A stretch of DNA of 35,050 nt, taken from positions 1 through 35,050 of the forward strand of contig DDES01000146.1 in the NCBI GenBank assembly GCA_002336765.1, in the 5' to 3' direction. Made by a program: the position numbers and the translations under genes. Positions 8,209-15,933 of the stretch are shown piece after piece. The stretch is from Novosphingobium sp. UBA1948 (GTDB lineage: Bacteria > Pseudomonadota > Alphaproteobacteria > Sphingomonadales > Sphingomonadaceae). The first letter of the stretch is position 1. The number at the start of each line of letters is the position of its first letter. A model generated the notes under the pieces. The model ran no database searches, was not told the DNA's origin, and saw only the letters and a list, made by a program, of their open reading frames with translations.

Positions 8209-9104
8209 GCGCTTGTCCTTTCCGAAATCAGTCGCGCCACCGTCGTGGCCACGCTCTCCCGCCAGTCGGGCAGGCGCAACCCATAGGCGGCCTCCAGCTT
8301 GCCGCCATCCAGCCGCGAATTGGCGGGGCGAGCGGCGGGGGTGGGATAGTCTGAGGTGGCGATACGGTTGACCTTGGCGCTAGGCCCGCCGTGGGCCGCG
8401 CTGGCGGCGAACACCGCCTCGGCGAGATCGGCCCAAACGCCCTCGCCGCTGCCGGTCATATGAAAGATGCCGCGCTCCGCCGCCGGATCGGCCAGCAGCC
8501 TTTCGGCCACCGCGATCACCGTATCGGCAATATCGAGCGCGCTGGTGGGATTGCCGATCTGGTCGGCCACCACGCCCAGTTCCTCGCGCGTTTCGGCCAG
8601 ACGCAACATGGTTTTGACGAAATTGGCGCCAAAGGGCGAGTAAACCCATGCCGTGCGCAGAATCACCGCCTGCGGGTTGGCGGCCAGCACAGCCTGTTCA
8701 CCCGCCAGCTTGCTGGCCCCGTAGACGCCCAGCGGGCAGACCGGATCGCTCTCGACATAGGGCGCGGATTTACTGCCATCGAACACATAGTCGGTGGAAA
8801 TATGGATCACCTGCAAGCCCAGCAAAGCCGCCACCCGCGCCACCTCGCCGGCGCCAGCCGCGTTGATGGCAAAGGCCGCCTCGCGCTCGCCCTCAGCCTT
8901 GTCCACCGCCGTATAGGCCGCCGCCGAGACGATAACATCGGGCCGTGCCGCGCGGATCGCAGGTTCAATCGTTGCCAGATCGGCCAGATCGAGTTCCGGT
9001 CGGCCCAGTGCGATCACCTCATGCCCGCCATCGCCATGCTCTCTGGCCCGCTCGATCAGCGAGGTAACCACCTGCCCGACCTTGCCGGTGACAGCGATCC
9101 TCAC
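8205..9104 (-). CDS. rmlD: dTDP-4-dehydrorhamnose reductase
   Basis: The 299-aa extended SDR should reduce dTDP-4-keto-L-rhamnose to dTDP-L-rhamnose with NAD(P)H. Visible motifs are an N-terminal nucleotide-binding loop (IAVTGKVGQV), VIVSAAAYTAVDKAE, STDYVFDG, YGASKLAGE with the catalytic Tyr/Lys, and RTAWVYSPFGANFV. I choose the GTG at 9102-9104, which overlaps the rmlB stop (GTGA). A longer open frame reaches 9167 but runs into rmlB and adds non-conserved residues. Its end overlaps the rmlA start by four bases. Confidence 0.95.
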   Translation of the reverse strand: MRIAVTGKVGQVVTSLIERAREHGDGGHEVIALGRPELDLADLATIEPAIRAARPDVIVSAAAYTAVDKAEGEREAAFAINAAGAGEVARVAALLGLQVIHISTDYVFDGSKSAPYVESDPVCPLGVYGASKLAGEQAVLAANPQAVILRTAWVYSPFGANFVKTMLRLAETREELGVVADQIGNPTSALDIADTVIAVAERLLADPAAERGIFHMTGSGEGVWADLAEAVFAASAAHGGPSAKVNRIATSDYPTPAARPANSRLDGGKLEAAYGLRLPDWRESVATTVARLISERTSA

Positions 9105-10165
9105 GCGGTCTTCTCCAGCAGGCCCAGCCTTTCGCCGCCATAGCCCTCGCGCAAAGGCCCCCACCACCAGTCATTGTCGAGATACCACGCCACGGTCTTC
9201 TCGATCCCGCTGTCGAAGTCCTCCTGCGCGCGCCAGCCCAGTTCGGTTTCCAGCTTGGTGGCATCAATGGCATAGCGCGCATCATGGCCGGGGCGATCGG
9301 TCACGAAGCGGATGAGGTTCTCCCGCGGCTCGGCTGCAGGGCGCAACCGGTCGAGCACCTGACAGATGCGACGCACCACTTCGATATTCTGCCGCTCGTT
9401 GCGCCCGCCGACATTATAGGTTTCACCAGCGCGGCCCTTTTCCACGATGAGATCGAGCGCGCGGGCGTGATCCTCGACATAGAGCCAGTCACGGATATTC
9501 TCGCCCTTGCCATAAACCGGCAGTTCCTTGCCCGCCAACGCGTTGAGGATGGTGAGCGGGATCAGCTTTTCGGGGAAATGGTAAGGCCCGTAATTGTTCG
9601 AGCAATTGCTGACCACCACCGGCATGCCATAGGTGCGGTGCCACGCCTTGGCGAGATGGTCGCTGGCCGCCTTGCTCGCCGAATAGGGCGAGGAAGGATC
9701 ATAGGGCGTCGTTTCTTCAAACAGCGCCGCCGGATCATGGTCAAGGCTGCCATAGACCTCGTCGGTCGAGACATGGAGGAAGCGGAAGGCGGCTTTCGCC
9801 TCGCCTTCCAAAGCGTTCCAGTAATGCCGCGCCGCCTCGAGCAGGGTGAAGGTGCCCACGACATTGGTGGTGATAAACTCCGCCGCGCCGGTGATCGAGC
9901 GGTCAACATGGCTTTCCGCCGCCAGATGCATGATGCGGTCAGGCTTGAAGCTCTCCACCGCCTCGGCCATCGCACCGGCATCGCGGATGTCGGCTTTCAG
10001 GAAGGTGTGGTTCGGCTTGCCCTCCACCGCCTTCAGACTGGCCAGATTGCCCGCATAGGTCAGCGCGTCGATGGTCAGGACATCATAGCCCTTGTCCAGC
10101 ACCAGATAGCGCACCAGCGCCGAACCAATGAAACCGGCCCCACCGGTGACGATCACGCGAGTCAT
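9101..10165 (-). CDS. rmlB: dTDP-glucose 4,6-dehydratase
   Basis: The 354-aa extended SDR converts dTDP-glucose to dTDP-4-keto-6-deoxyglucose. It starts MTRVIVTGGAGFIGSALVRYL (NAD-binding GxxGxxG). HLAAESHVDRSI, HVSTDEVYGSL, the active-site block SPYSASKAASDHL, and NCSNNYGPYHFPEKLIP are all present. The C-terminus DNDWWWGPLREG matches the family end. ATG 10165 sits 2 nt from the rmlC stop. An open frame continues upstream to 10291 but has no conserved sequence. The gene is complete and normal in length. Confidence 0.97.
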   Translation of the reverse strand: MTRVIVTGGAGFIGSALVRYLVLDKGYDVLTIDALTYAGNLASLKAVEGKPNHTFLKADIRDAGAMAEAVESFKPDRIMHLAAESHVDRSITGAAEFITTNVVGTFTLLEAARHYWNALEGEAKAAFRFLHVSTDEVYGSLDHDPAALFEETTPYDPSSPYSASKAASDHLAKAWHRTYGMPVVVSNCSNNYGPYHFPEKLIPLTILNALAGKELPVYGKGENIRDWLYVEDHARALDLIVEKGRAGETYNVGGRNERQNIEVVRRICQVLDRLRPAAEPRENLIRFVTDRPGHDARYAIDATKLETELGWRAQEDFDSGIEKTVAWYLDNDWWWGPLREGYGGERLGLLEKTA

Positions 10166-10167
10166 AG

Positions 10168-10734
10168 TCAATCCTTCATGCCATAATAGGGCGGCAGATC
10201 GGCCAGCCTGGGCTGAACCCTGTCCTTGGCCGAGAGCGTCGCGGCATCGGCCACATCGGGCCAGACCACGCCCACCGCCGGATCGTTCCACAGCATGCCC
10301 TTGTCATTCTCGGGGCTGTAGTAATTGGTCACCTTATAGGCCACGATCGAATCTGGCACGAGCGTGCAGAAGCCATGCGCAAAGCCGACCGGCACCCAGA
10401 GTTGGTTGCATTTCTCGGGCGTCAGTTCCACCCCGATCCACTGGCCAAAGGTGGGCGAGTCATGGCGGATATCGACCGCCACGTCGAAAATCGCCCCTTG
10501 CGCACAGCGCACAAGCTTGCCCTGCGCCATCGGGTGCGTCTGGAAATGCAGCCCGCGCAGCGTGCCGACCTTGGCCGAGAGCGACTGGTTCTCCTGCACG
10601 AAATGCACACGGCCACCCGCCGCCTCAAAAAAGCGATCTTCGCGGAAGATTTCGGCGAAATAGCCTCGCTCGTCACCCAGCTTGGTGGGGATAATCTCGA
10701 CGGGGCCAGCCAATTCGAATGTCCTGAATTCCAT
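10168..10734 (-). CDS. rmlC: dTDP-4-dehydrorhamnose 3,5-epimerase
   Basis: The 188-aa cupin epimerises C3 and C5 of dTDP-4-keto-6-deoxyglucose. Diagnostic sequence includes DERGYFAEIF, FVQENQSLSAKVGTLRGLHFQ (catalytic His in RGLHFQ), GAIFDVAVDIRHDSPTFG, VPVGFAHGFCTL and YKVTNYYSPENDKGMLWNDP. ATG 10734 with a GGAAAG site upstream gives the family's usual length. The frame stays open to 11145, but the upstream part overlaps the divergent kpsS gene and is not conserved. This is the first gene of the precursor operon. Its promoter should lie in the 235-bp divergent gap before kpsS. Confidence 0.96.
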   Translation of the reverse strand: MEFRTFELAGPVEIIPTKLGDERGYFAEIFREDRFFEAAGGRVHFVQENQSLSAKVGTLRGLHFQTHPMAQGKLVRCAQGAIFDVAVDIRHDSPTFGQWIGVELTPEKCNQLWVPVGFAHGFCTLVPDSIVAYKVTNYYSPENDKGMLWNDPAVGVVWPDVADAATLSAKDRVQPRLADLPPYYGMKD

Positions 10735-10969
10735 TACCACTTTCCGAAACGGGGGAGCCGCATGTTCTTTGGGCTTCTTCTCCATAGAGCGCGCGCGCGC
10801 AAGGGCAATCTGCCACCGCATCGGTGATTTCGCGACAGACTGTGACAAGCCGTCGCACGCCTCTTGATCCCTCCCAGCGAGCCTGCCACAGGGGCATTGC
10901 CGCGCGGGGGGGGCGATCCTGCGAAAGGCCTGTGCCAACGGGAAACGCCAACGGGAAAATGCGCTGCCT
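10735..10969. promoter_or_regulatory. Divergent intergenic region between rmlC and kpsS
   Basis: This 235-bp stretch separates two divergent transcription units and should hold both promoters, but no confident -35/-10 pair could be assigned to either. Structures seen are an alternating (GC)6 run at 10789-10800, a G8 tract at 10906-10913, and a 13-bp tandem repeat (12 of 13 identical) at 10934-10946 and 10947-10959. The repeat lies immediately before the kpsS GTG start at 10970. Confidence 0.5.
10934..10959 (+). repeat. Tandem 13-bp repeat before kpsS
   Basis: Two adjacent copies of GCCAACGGGAAA followed by C or A occupy 10934-10946 and 10947-10959 and differ only at the last base. The second copy ends 10 nt before the kpsS GTG start, so its GGGAAA may act as a weak ribosome-binding site. 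Gain or loss of one copy would change the leader but not a reading frame. Confidence 0.75.
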
Positions 10970-12208
10970 GTGACCTTTGCCCCTGCCCCAACTGCCGCCA
11001 CAGGACGCAACGTCCTGTTTCTGCAAGGCCCGCCCGGCCCGTTCTTCCGGCAATTGGCGCAGGCGCTAGCCGGGCGCGGCGCAACCGTGCACCGCATCAA
11101 TCTCAACGGCGGCGATGAATATGACTGGTCCTCGCCGGTCGGCACAGGCCAGATACGCTGTTTTCGCGGCCGCGCGGCGGGCTGGCCGCTCTATGTCGAA
11201 CGCTTTATGCATGAATATGGCATCACCGATCTGGTACTGTTCGGCGATTGCCGCCCGATGCATGTCGCCGCCCATCGCATGGCGCGCATCATGGGGGTGC
11301 GGGTGCATGTGTTCGAGGAAGGTTATATCCGCCCCAACTGGCTGACGCTGGAACGCGACGGGGTGAACGGCCATTCGACGCTGCCGCGCGACCCGCAAGA
11401 GATCCGCACCGCCGCGCAAGGGCTGGAACTGCCCGTGCCGCAACCCACCATCGGCGCTTCGCTGGGGCGGCGCACGCGCGACACCTGGGGCTATTTCCGC
11501 CATATGGTGTGGGGGGTCTTGCGCTATCCTTTCTACAAGTCGCACCGCCCCGGATCGATCATCTGGGAAGGCCTTGGCTGGGTGCGCGCTCAAGTGATGC
11601 GTGGCCGCGATGCCGCGCGGGCGCAGGCCACGCTCGCATCGCTGGCGGGTCAACGCTATTTCCTGTTCCCGCTGCAACTCACTTCCGATTTCCAGATCCG
11701 CGTGCATTCGCCCTTCGCCTCGATGCGGCAGGCGGCGGACTATGTGCTGGCCAGCTTTGCCGCCCATGCGCCCAAAGATGTGAAACTGGTGGTGAAGGAG
11801 CATCCGCTCGATTTCGCAAGCTGGGGCCGCTGGCGGTCCTATGTGGCGCGGCGCGCGCACCATCTGGGGCTGGGCGACCGGTTGGTGCATCTGGCGGGGG
11901 GAGACCTGAACGCGCTGGCGCTGGAGTCGCTGGGCATGGTGGTGGTCAATTCCACCTCGGCCACTTTCGCACTGGCCGGCGGCATTCCGGTGAAGGCGCT
12001 GGGCACGGCGGTCTATGCCATCGAGGGGATCACCGACACCGGCACCCTGTCTGCCTTCTGGACCAGCCCCACCCCGCCCGATCCCGCGCTATGGGATGAT
12101 TTCTGCCGCGTGCTGCACCACCAATGCCTCGTGCGCGGCGGCCTGGCCAGCGAATCGGCCACGCGGATCCTGATCGAGGGCGCGGTGGAACGGCTGCTGG
12201 CGGACTAG
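10970..12208 (+). CDS. kpsS: Capsule polysaccharide Kdo transferase, KpsS family
   Basis: The 412-aa cytosolic/peripheral GT-B-type protein should add the first Kdo to the lysophosphatidylglycerol-type acceptor of the capsule. It begins with NVLFLQGPPGPFFRQLAQAL, a KpsS-like N-terminus. FGDCRPMHVAAH (91-102), FEEGYIRPNWLTLE (115-128), PLQLTSDFQIRVHSPF and VVKEHPLD follow, and a donor-site-like region VVVNSTSATFALAGGIPVKALG lies near the end. Length is close to E. coli KpsS (about 390-410). The start is GTG at 10970. It is divergent from rmlC and followed by the small gene at 12300. The family call is strong; the exact linkage formed is inferred from E. coli. Confidence 0.9.
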   Translation: MTFAPAPTAATGRNVLFLQGPPGPFFRQLAQALAGRGATVHRINLNGGDEYDWSSPVGTGQIRCFRGRAAGWPLYVERFMHEYGITDLVLFGDCRPMHVAAHRMARIMGVRVHVFEEGYIRPNWLTLERDGVNGHSTLPRDPQEIRTAAQGLELPVPQPTIGASLGRRTRDTWGYFRHMVWGVLRYPFYKSHRPGSIIWEGLGWVRAQVMRGRDAARAQATLASLAGQRYFLFPLQLTSDFQIRVHSPFASMRQAADYVLASFAAHAPKDVKLVVKEHPLDFASWGRWRSYVARRAHHLGLGDRLVHLAGGDLNALALESLGMVVVNSTSATFALAGGIPVKALGTAVYAIEGITDTGTLSAFWTSPTPPDPALWDDFCRVLHHQCLVRGGLASESATRILIEGAVERLLAD

Positions 12209-12221
12209 GCTGGCAAACGCG

Positions 12222-12249
12222 TTGACGCAAAACACCCTTGCGATACAAG
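12222..12249 (+). promoter_or_regulatory. Candidate sigma-70 promoter for the small gene at 12300
   Basis: TTGACG at 12222-12227 (5 of 6 to the -35 consensus) is followed after 16 nt by TACAAG at 12244-12249 (4 of 6 to the -10). It lies just after the kpsS stop and about 50 nt before the start of the small membrane-protein gene, so that gene may be transcribed independently. Confidence 0.4.
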
Positions 12250-12299
12250 CATCTCTTAAGATTGATCGGCAGACATGCCAGCGAACAGGGATGTGCGGG

Positions 12300-12500
12300 A
12301 TGAAGGTCAACTGGAAGAATGAATTGCCATCGATCCTGCTCTGGTTCCCGATCGGCTTTGTCTTTATTTATGCTTTTTCATGGATTTCCGACCATTATCT
12401 TGGCTGGAATCACTACCTCATAATAATTGTGGCCGCCCTCACCGCCAATTGGCTTCACGCCAAAATCGCGCGACGCTTGGGCTGGTGGACCTTCTACTAA
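12300..12500 (+). CDS. Small hypothetical membrane protein, 66 aa
   Basis: The frame starting at ATG 12300 encodes 66 residues with two hydrophobic stretches, ILLWFPIGFVFIYAFSWI and the later YLIIIVAALTANWL. The charged starts (KVNWKNE) and end (HAKIARRLGWWTFY) suggest an inner-membrane hairpin. An in-frame ATG at 12291 is an alternative. The frame is open from 12222, but that part overlaps the candidate promoter. I do not recognise a family. It sits in a 358-bp interval between kpsS and the convergent OPX gene. Base composition is less GC-biased than in its neighbours. It is likely real because of the ordered membrane topology and promoter-like sequence upstream. Confidence 0.6.
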   Translation: MKVNWKNELPSILLWFPIGFVFIYAFSWISDHYLGWNHYLIIIVAALTANWLHAKIARRLGWWTFY

Positions 12501-12566
12501 CCGGCCACGCGCATCCGTACCGATCCAGCACGTCACATCAGTAAGCTTTAGACTCCCCCCTCCCCC

Positions 12567-13721
12567 TTACAGGGCCCCCGTATTCACCAGCGCGCTTTCC
12601 ACCGCCACGATCGGGCTGAACATCTGGCTCACCAGCTGGATCAGCTTGCTGGGCTGGTTGGCCGCCGCATTGCCGACATAGAGCACGTCCTTGTCCCGCA
12701 TGGCGAAACGCTGGGCGAGGAAGAAGGTGCCCGCGTTCATCATGTTGAAGTGATAGACCACCGGCGCATCCTTGCCATCGGCGCCCTTTTCAAAGCGCAT
12801 CACAAACACCGCCTTGGCATCGCCCAGATTGGGGTTCGGCCCGCCCGACAGCGCCAGCGCCTCGGCAAGGCTGAGCGCGGGGGCGGAGAAGTTGATCTGT
12901 TCCACACGCCCCGCCGCGCCCAGCACCGCGAAGGTCTGCGGGCGCTTGATCAGCTCGATTCGATCAGCGGGCTGGATACGCATTTCATGGTCGGCGCCTG
13001 CCATGATCTCGGCCAGACGGTATTCGATGCGGCGCGGCCCGCGCGTTACCTGCACGGCAATATCCTTGCCCTCGCCGCGCCAACCGCCCGCCAGCGCGAT
13101 CACATCGGCCAGCGACTCGCGGTTGGTGGTAAGCGTCAGGCGACCGGGCCGCCCCACCTCGCCGCCCACGATCACGCTGTTGGTGACCGATTGGGCCACA
13201 CTCACCATGACCTGCGGATCCTGCGACAGGCCTTTGAGCGCCTTGCGGATCATGGTGGACAATTCGCCCGCCGTATGGCCACCCGCGCGCAGCCGCCCGA
13301 CGAAGGGCACGAAAATCTCGCCTTTGTCATCCACCCGCAGCGGAGGCAGACGCTCGACCTGCGCCGCACCGCTCGATGGCGCCGAAATGCCGGTGGCGGC
13401 CGTGCGTGCGCCCGCAAACAGCGCCACGCCCGCCTCGTAGATCTGCACATCGAGAATGTCGCCCGCACCGACCAGATCGGTCGGCGGCGGCAGCGTGTCA
13501 TCTCCGCGCGGCAGCGCACGCGGCGGCGCCACGGGCAGCGCGGCCATCGTGTCCACAGCCACGATGCGGAACGGGCTATCACCGGCGGGGGTCGTGCTGT
13601 CGGCAGCTTTTTCCACCTGTTTGCCGGTCGGCCCGCTGATCGGCAGGCTGGCGCAGGCCGAAAGGGCCATCACCATCGCCAGCGCCGCTACGCTCTTGCC
13701 CGTGTGACCGATCACCTTCAT
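12567..13721 (-). CDS. Outer-membrane polysaccharide export lipoprotein (OPX, Wza/KpsD-like)
   Basis: The 384-aa protein has a signal peptide and a lipobox (LSAC, modified Cys23), so it should be an outer-membrane lipoprotein. Residues 82-178 form the polysaccharide export domain (VGAGDILDVQIYEAG ... DDKGEIFVPFVGRLRAGGHTAGEL ... DPQVMVSV). SLBB-like segments follow from about 181 (NSVIVGGEVGRPGRLTL) and 270 (FAVLGAAGRVEQINF). OPX proteins form the outer-membrane exit for capsule and contact the KpsE-type partner encoded at 21447-22562. The gene lies alone on the minus strand between plus-strand genes and so must have its own promoter, probably in 13722-13955. Confidence 0.92.
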   Translation of the reverse strand: MKVIGHTGKSVAALAMVMALSACASLPISGPTGKQVEKAADSTTPAGDSPFRIVAVDTMAALPVAPPRALPRGDDTLPPPTDLVGAGDILDVQIYEAGVALFAGARTAATGISAPSSGAAQVERLPPLRVDDKGEIFVPFVGRLRAGGHTAGELSTMIRKALKGLSQDPQVMVSVAQSVTNSVIVGGEVGRPGRLTLTTNRESLADVIALAGGWRGEGKDIAVQVTRGPRRIEYRLAEIMAGADHEMRIQPADRIELIKRPQTFAVLGAAGRVEQINFSAPALSLAEALALSGGPNPNLGDAKAVFVMRFEKGADGKDAPVVYHFNMMNAGTFFLAQRFAMRDKDVLYVGNAAANQPSKLIQLVSQMFSPIVAVESALVNTGAL

Positions 13722-13955
13722 GCCCGAATTCCCGCTTTAAGGACGCCCCCACAGGGAGCCAATGCCCCGCGCCCTTAACACCCCCCAGCGCGCCAAAGCA
13801 ATCGCGCCTGCGATCAGTTGCATCCGCAATCCCCACCGGCATGAAAGATAGGATGCGGAATCGAAAGGAGACAGGCCCGTCCGTTCATGCTACATGCAGG
13901 CAACAAAGGCGTATTAAGCGCGCAGTGTCAGGCAGGAACGAGGGGCCCAACAGCA
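13722..13955. promoter_or_regulatory. Divergent gap between OPX gene and kpsC-N
   Basis: This 234-bp stretch separates divergent genes and presumably holds promoters for both. I could not assign convincing promoter hexamers. An AAAGGAG sequence near 13864-13870 lies 16 nt before an in-frame ATG at 13887, too far for a normal ribosome-binding site. A better one (GAGGGG) precedes ATG 13956, which I use as the kpsC-N start. Confidence 0.4.
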
Positions 13956-14921
13956 ATGGCCACAGCCGTCAACCGTGCGATTGCGCGGATCCCGCATCTT
14001 GACACGTTTCTGGCCGAACATCCGCGTGCGCTGGCAGGCTGGGGGCGCAAGCCTTCTGGTTGGCGGGCGGTCAAGCTGGCCAAGGTGCTGCGCCGGTCCT
14101 ATGTCATTCTGGAAGATGGTTTCCTGCGCTCGGTGGCGCGCGATGCACCCTCGCTCTCGCTGCTGGTGGATGACATCGGCTGCTATTACGATGCCTCCGC
14201 GCCTTCGCGCATGGAACTCGCCATCGCCAGCGGCGCCACCCGCGACGAAAGCGAACGCGCCCGCGCACTGATCGCGCAATGGCGCGGCTCGGGCCTGTCC
14301 AAATACAACCATGCGCCCGATTTTCAGGGCGACCTTCCAGCGCGCTATGTGCTGCTGGCCGATCAGGTCTATGGCGACCAGTCGGTACCCTGCGGCCTTG
14401 CCGATGTCGAAGCCTTTGCCGCCATGCTCGATGCCGCGCTCACCGATTGGCCCGGGCATAAGGTGCTGGTGAAAGTCCATCCCGATGTGCTGACCCATCA
14501 GAAGCGCAGTTGGCTACCCAAAGGTGCTTTGGACCATCCTCGCGTACAGGTGATCGCCGACGGCTGCCATCCGGTGCGGTTGATCCGCGAGGCGGATGCC
14601 GTCTATGCTGTCACCTCGCTGATCGGCTTCGAGGCTTTGGTGCACGGGCGCGAGGTGCATTGTTTTGGCATGCCTTTCTATGCCGGATGGGGCCTGACGC
14701 AGGATCGCCTGCCCGCGCCGCATCGCCGCCGCGCGCATGGGCAGGATCGCGCGCGGATCGAGGATATGGTGCATGCCGCTTTCGTGGTGGTGCCGCGCTA
14801 TGCCCATCCGGTAACGGGGCGGCCTTGGGACGCGGCCAGCGCCATCGCCCATGCCGCGCAGGAACGCGCCACTATGCTGGACGGCTTGCTGGCCGATACG
14901 CGCGAACCGGCGCTGGTCTGA
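13956..14921 (+). CDS. kpsC: KpsC N-terminal-module protein (probable GT99-type Kdo transferase)
   Basis: The 321-aa product matches the first half of KpsC. It starts near IARIPHLDTFLAEHP, then GWGRKPS (28-34), EDGFLRS (53-59), PSLSLLVDDIGCYYDA (65-80), LSKYNHAP, DQVYGDQSV (136-144), KVHPDV (173-178) and FYAGWGLT (241-248). The DQxxGDxSV block is, as I recall KpsC, the N-module counterpart of GQVEDD in the C-module. It should add one of the two alternating beta-Kdo linkages of the linker, on the cytoplasmic side. ATG 13956 has a GAGGGG site; an in-frame ATG at 13887 is a weaker choice. It ends in the module tail (VVPRYAHPVTG) with no second module. The C-module is the gene at 1002-2396. It heads a plus-strand unit with two glycosyltransferase genes. 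Confidence 0.88.
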   Translation: MATAVNRAIARIPHLDTFLAEHPRALAGWGRKPSGWRAVKLAKVLRRSYVILEDGFLRSVARDAPSLSLLVDDIGCYYDASAPSRMELAIASGATRDESERARALIAQWRGSGLSKYNHAPDFQGDLPARYVLLADQVYGDQSVPCGLADVEAFAAMLDAALTDWPGHKVLVKVHPDVLTHQKRSWLPKGALDHPRVQVIADGCHPVRLIREADAVYAVTSLIGFEALVHGREVHCFGMPFYAGWGLTQDRLPAPHRRRAHGQDRARIEDMVHAAFVVVPRYAHPVTGRPWDAASAIAHAAQERATMLDGLLADTREPALV

Positions 14922-14937
14922 GGTTTTCGCCCGCATA

Positions 14938-15933
14938 ATGTCGCGCCAGCCCACCACGGACCTCTATTTCCGCAACGCGATGGCGCCATGGATTGCGCGC
15001 TGGTGGCGTTCCGCGCCGATCCGCGCACAGGGCCAGTCGAGCTTTATCGCGGGCGACTGGTTTGTGCTGGTGCGGCGCGATGTGCCTCGCGTGATGCGCG
15101 AGGCTTTGGCATGGGGCGGCCGGCTGGCCTATGTGATCGACGATGATGTCGGCGCGGGCATGGCCTGCCCCGGTCTGCCCGAGCGCTATCGCGCCAGGCT
15201 GGCCGCGTTCGAGCGCCAGTTTCACCGCGATCTGCTGGCGCGGGCCGATGCGGTGCTGGCCGCTTCGGATGCGCTGGCCGTTGCGCTGACCGCCGAGCCG
15301 CGGATGCAGCGCCGCCTTGCCCCGCGACTGATCCGCATCGATCCGGTGTGGCGCCAGCCGCTGGCCGATCTTGCCCATTTCGGCGCACTGGAAAAGGGCG
15401 CCCCGCTGCGCATGGTGCAATTGGGCACCGGCAGCCATCGGGGTGCTTTGGCGCAAGTGGCGCCCGCCGTGCTGGCGCTGCTGGATCGGCACAAGGCGCT
15501 CACCTTCACCTATTTTTCCAGCCGCAGCGTCGATCCACGCCTTGAAAAGCACCCGCGCGCGCGGCGACTCGAGCCGATGACATGGCGCGAATACCAGCGC
15601 TGGATGGGCCGCCAGCACTTCCACCTCGCGCTCTATCCACTGGCACAGACGCCGTTTGACCGCGCGCGCTCCTCCTCCAAGCTGACCGAACATGCCATTC
15701 TCGGCGCAGCGGCGATCTATCCCGAAAGCTGGGCGCCGGCACTCAGTCTAGGCGATGGTGCCCTGCTGGCACCCGATGATCCGGCGCAATGGGAAGCGGC
15801 CATCGAGGATGCACTCGCTCGCGGCGCCAACCTACGTTCAATTGCGGATCATGCACGTACCAAGCTGGCTTGCGCCAATCCTGCTGCGGTGCAACAAGCA
15901 CTGTGGAGAGGATTGCTGGGCATGGGATTGTAA
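14938..15933 (+). CDS. Putative GT-B-fold glycosyltransferase, 331 aa
   Basis: ATG 14938 lies 16 nt after kpsC-N and the stop overlaps the next start (TAATG), so the three genes form one unit. No specific family is certain. GT-B-like features are an N-terminal half with the loop LLARADAVLAASDALA, typical of GT1/GT4-like enzymes, then a linker LRMVQLGTGSHRGALAQVAPAV opening a second Rossmann-like half. A C-terminal stretch LYPLAQTPFDRARSSSKLTEHAILGAAAIYPESW resembles a nucleotide-sugar-binding loop. A Trp-rich segment near residues 15-50 may be peripheral to the membrane. It could be a capsule-backbone or linker-to-repeat transferase. The donor and acceptor cannot be read from sequence. Confidence 0.65.
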   Translation: MSRQPTTDLYFRNAMAPWIARWWRSAPIRAQGQSSFIAGDWFVLVRRDVPRVMREALAWGGRLAYVIDDDVGAGMACPGLPERYRARLAAFERQFHRDLLARADAVLAASDALAVALTAEPRMQRRLAPRLIRIDPVWRQPLADLAHFGALEKGAPLRMVQLGTGSHRGALAQVAPAVLALLDRHKALTFTYFSSRSVDPRLEKHPRARRLEPMTWREYQRWMGRQHFHLALYPLAQTPFDRARSSSKLTEHAILGAAAIYPESWAPALSLGDGALLAPDDPAQWEAAIEDALARGANLRSIADHARTKLACANPAAVQQALWRGLLGMGL

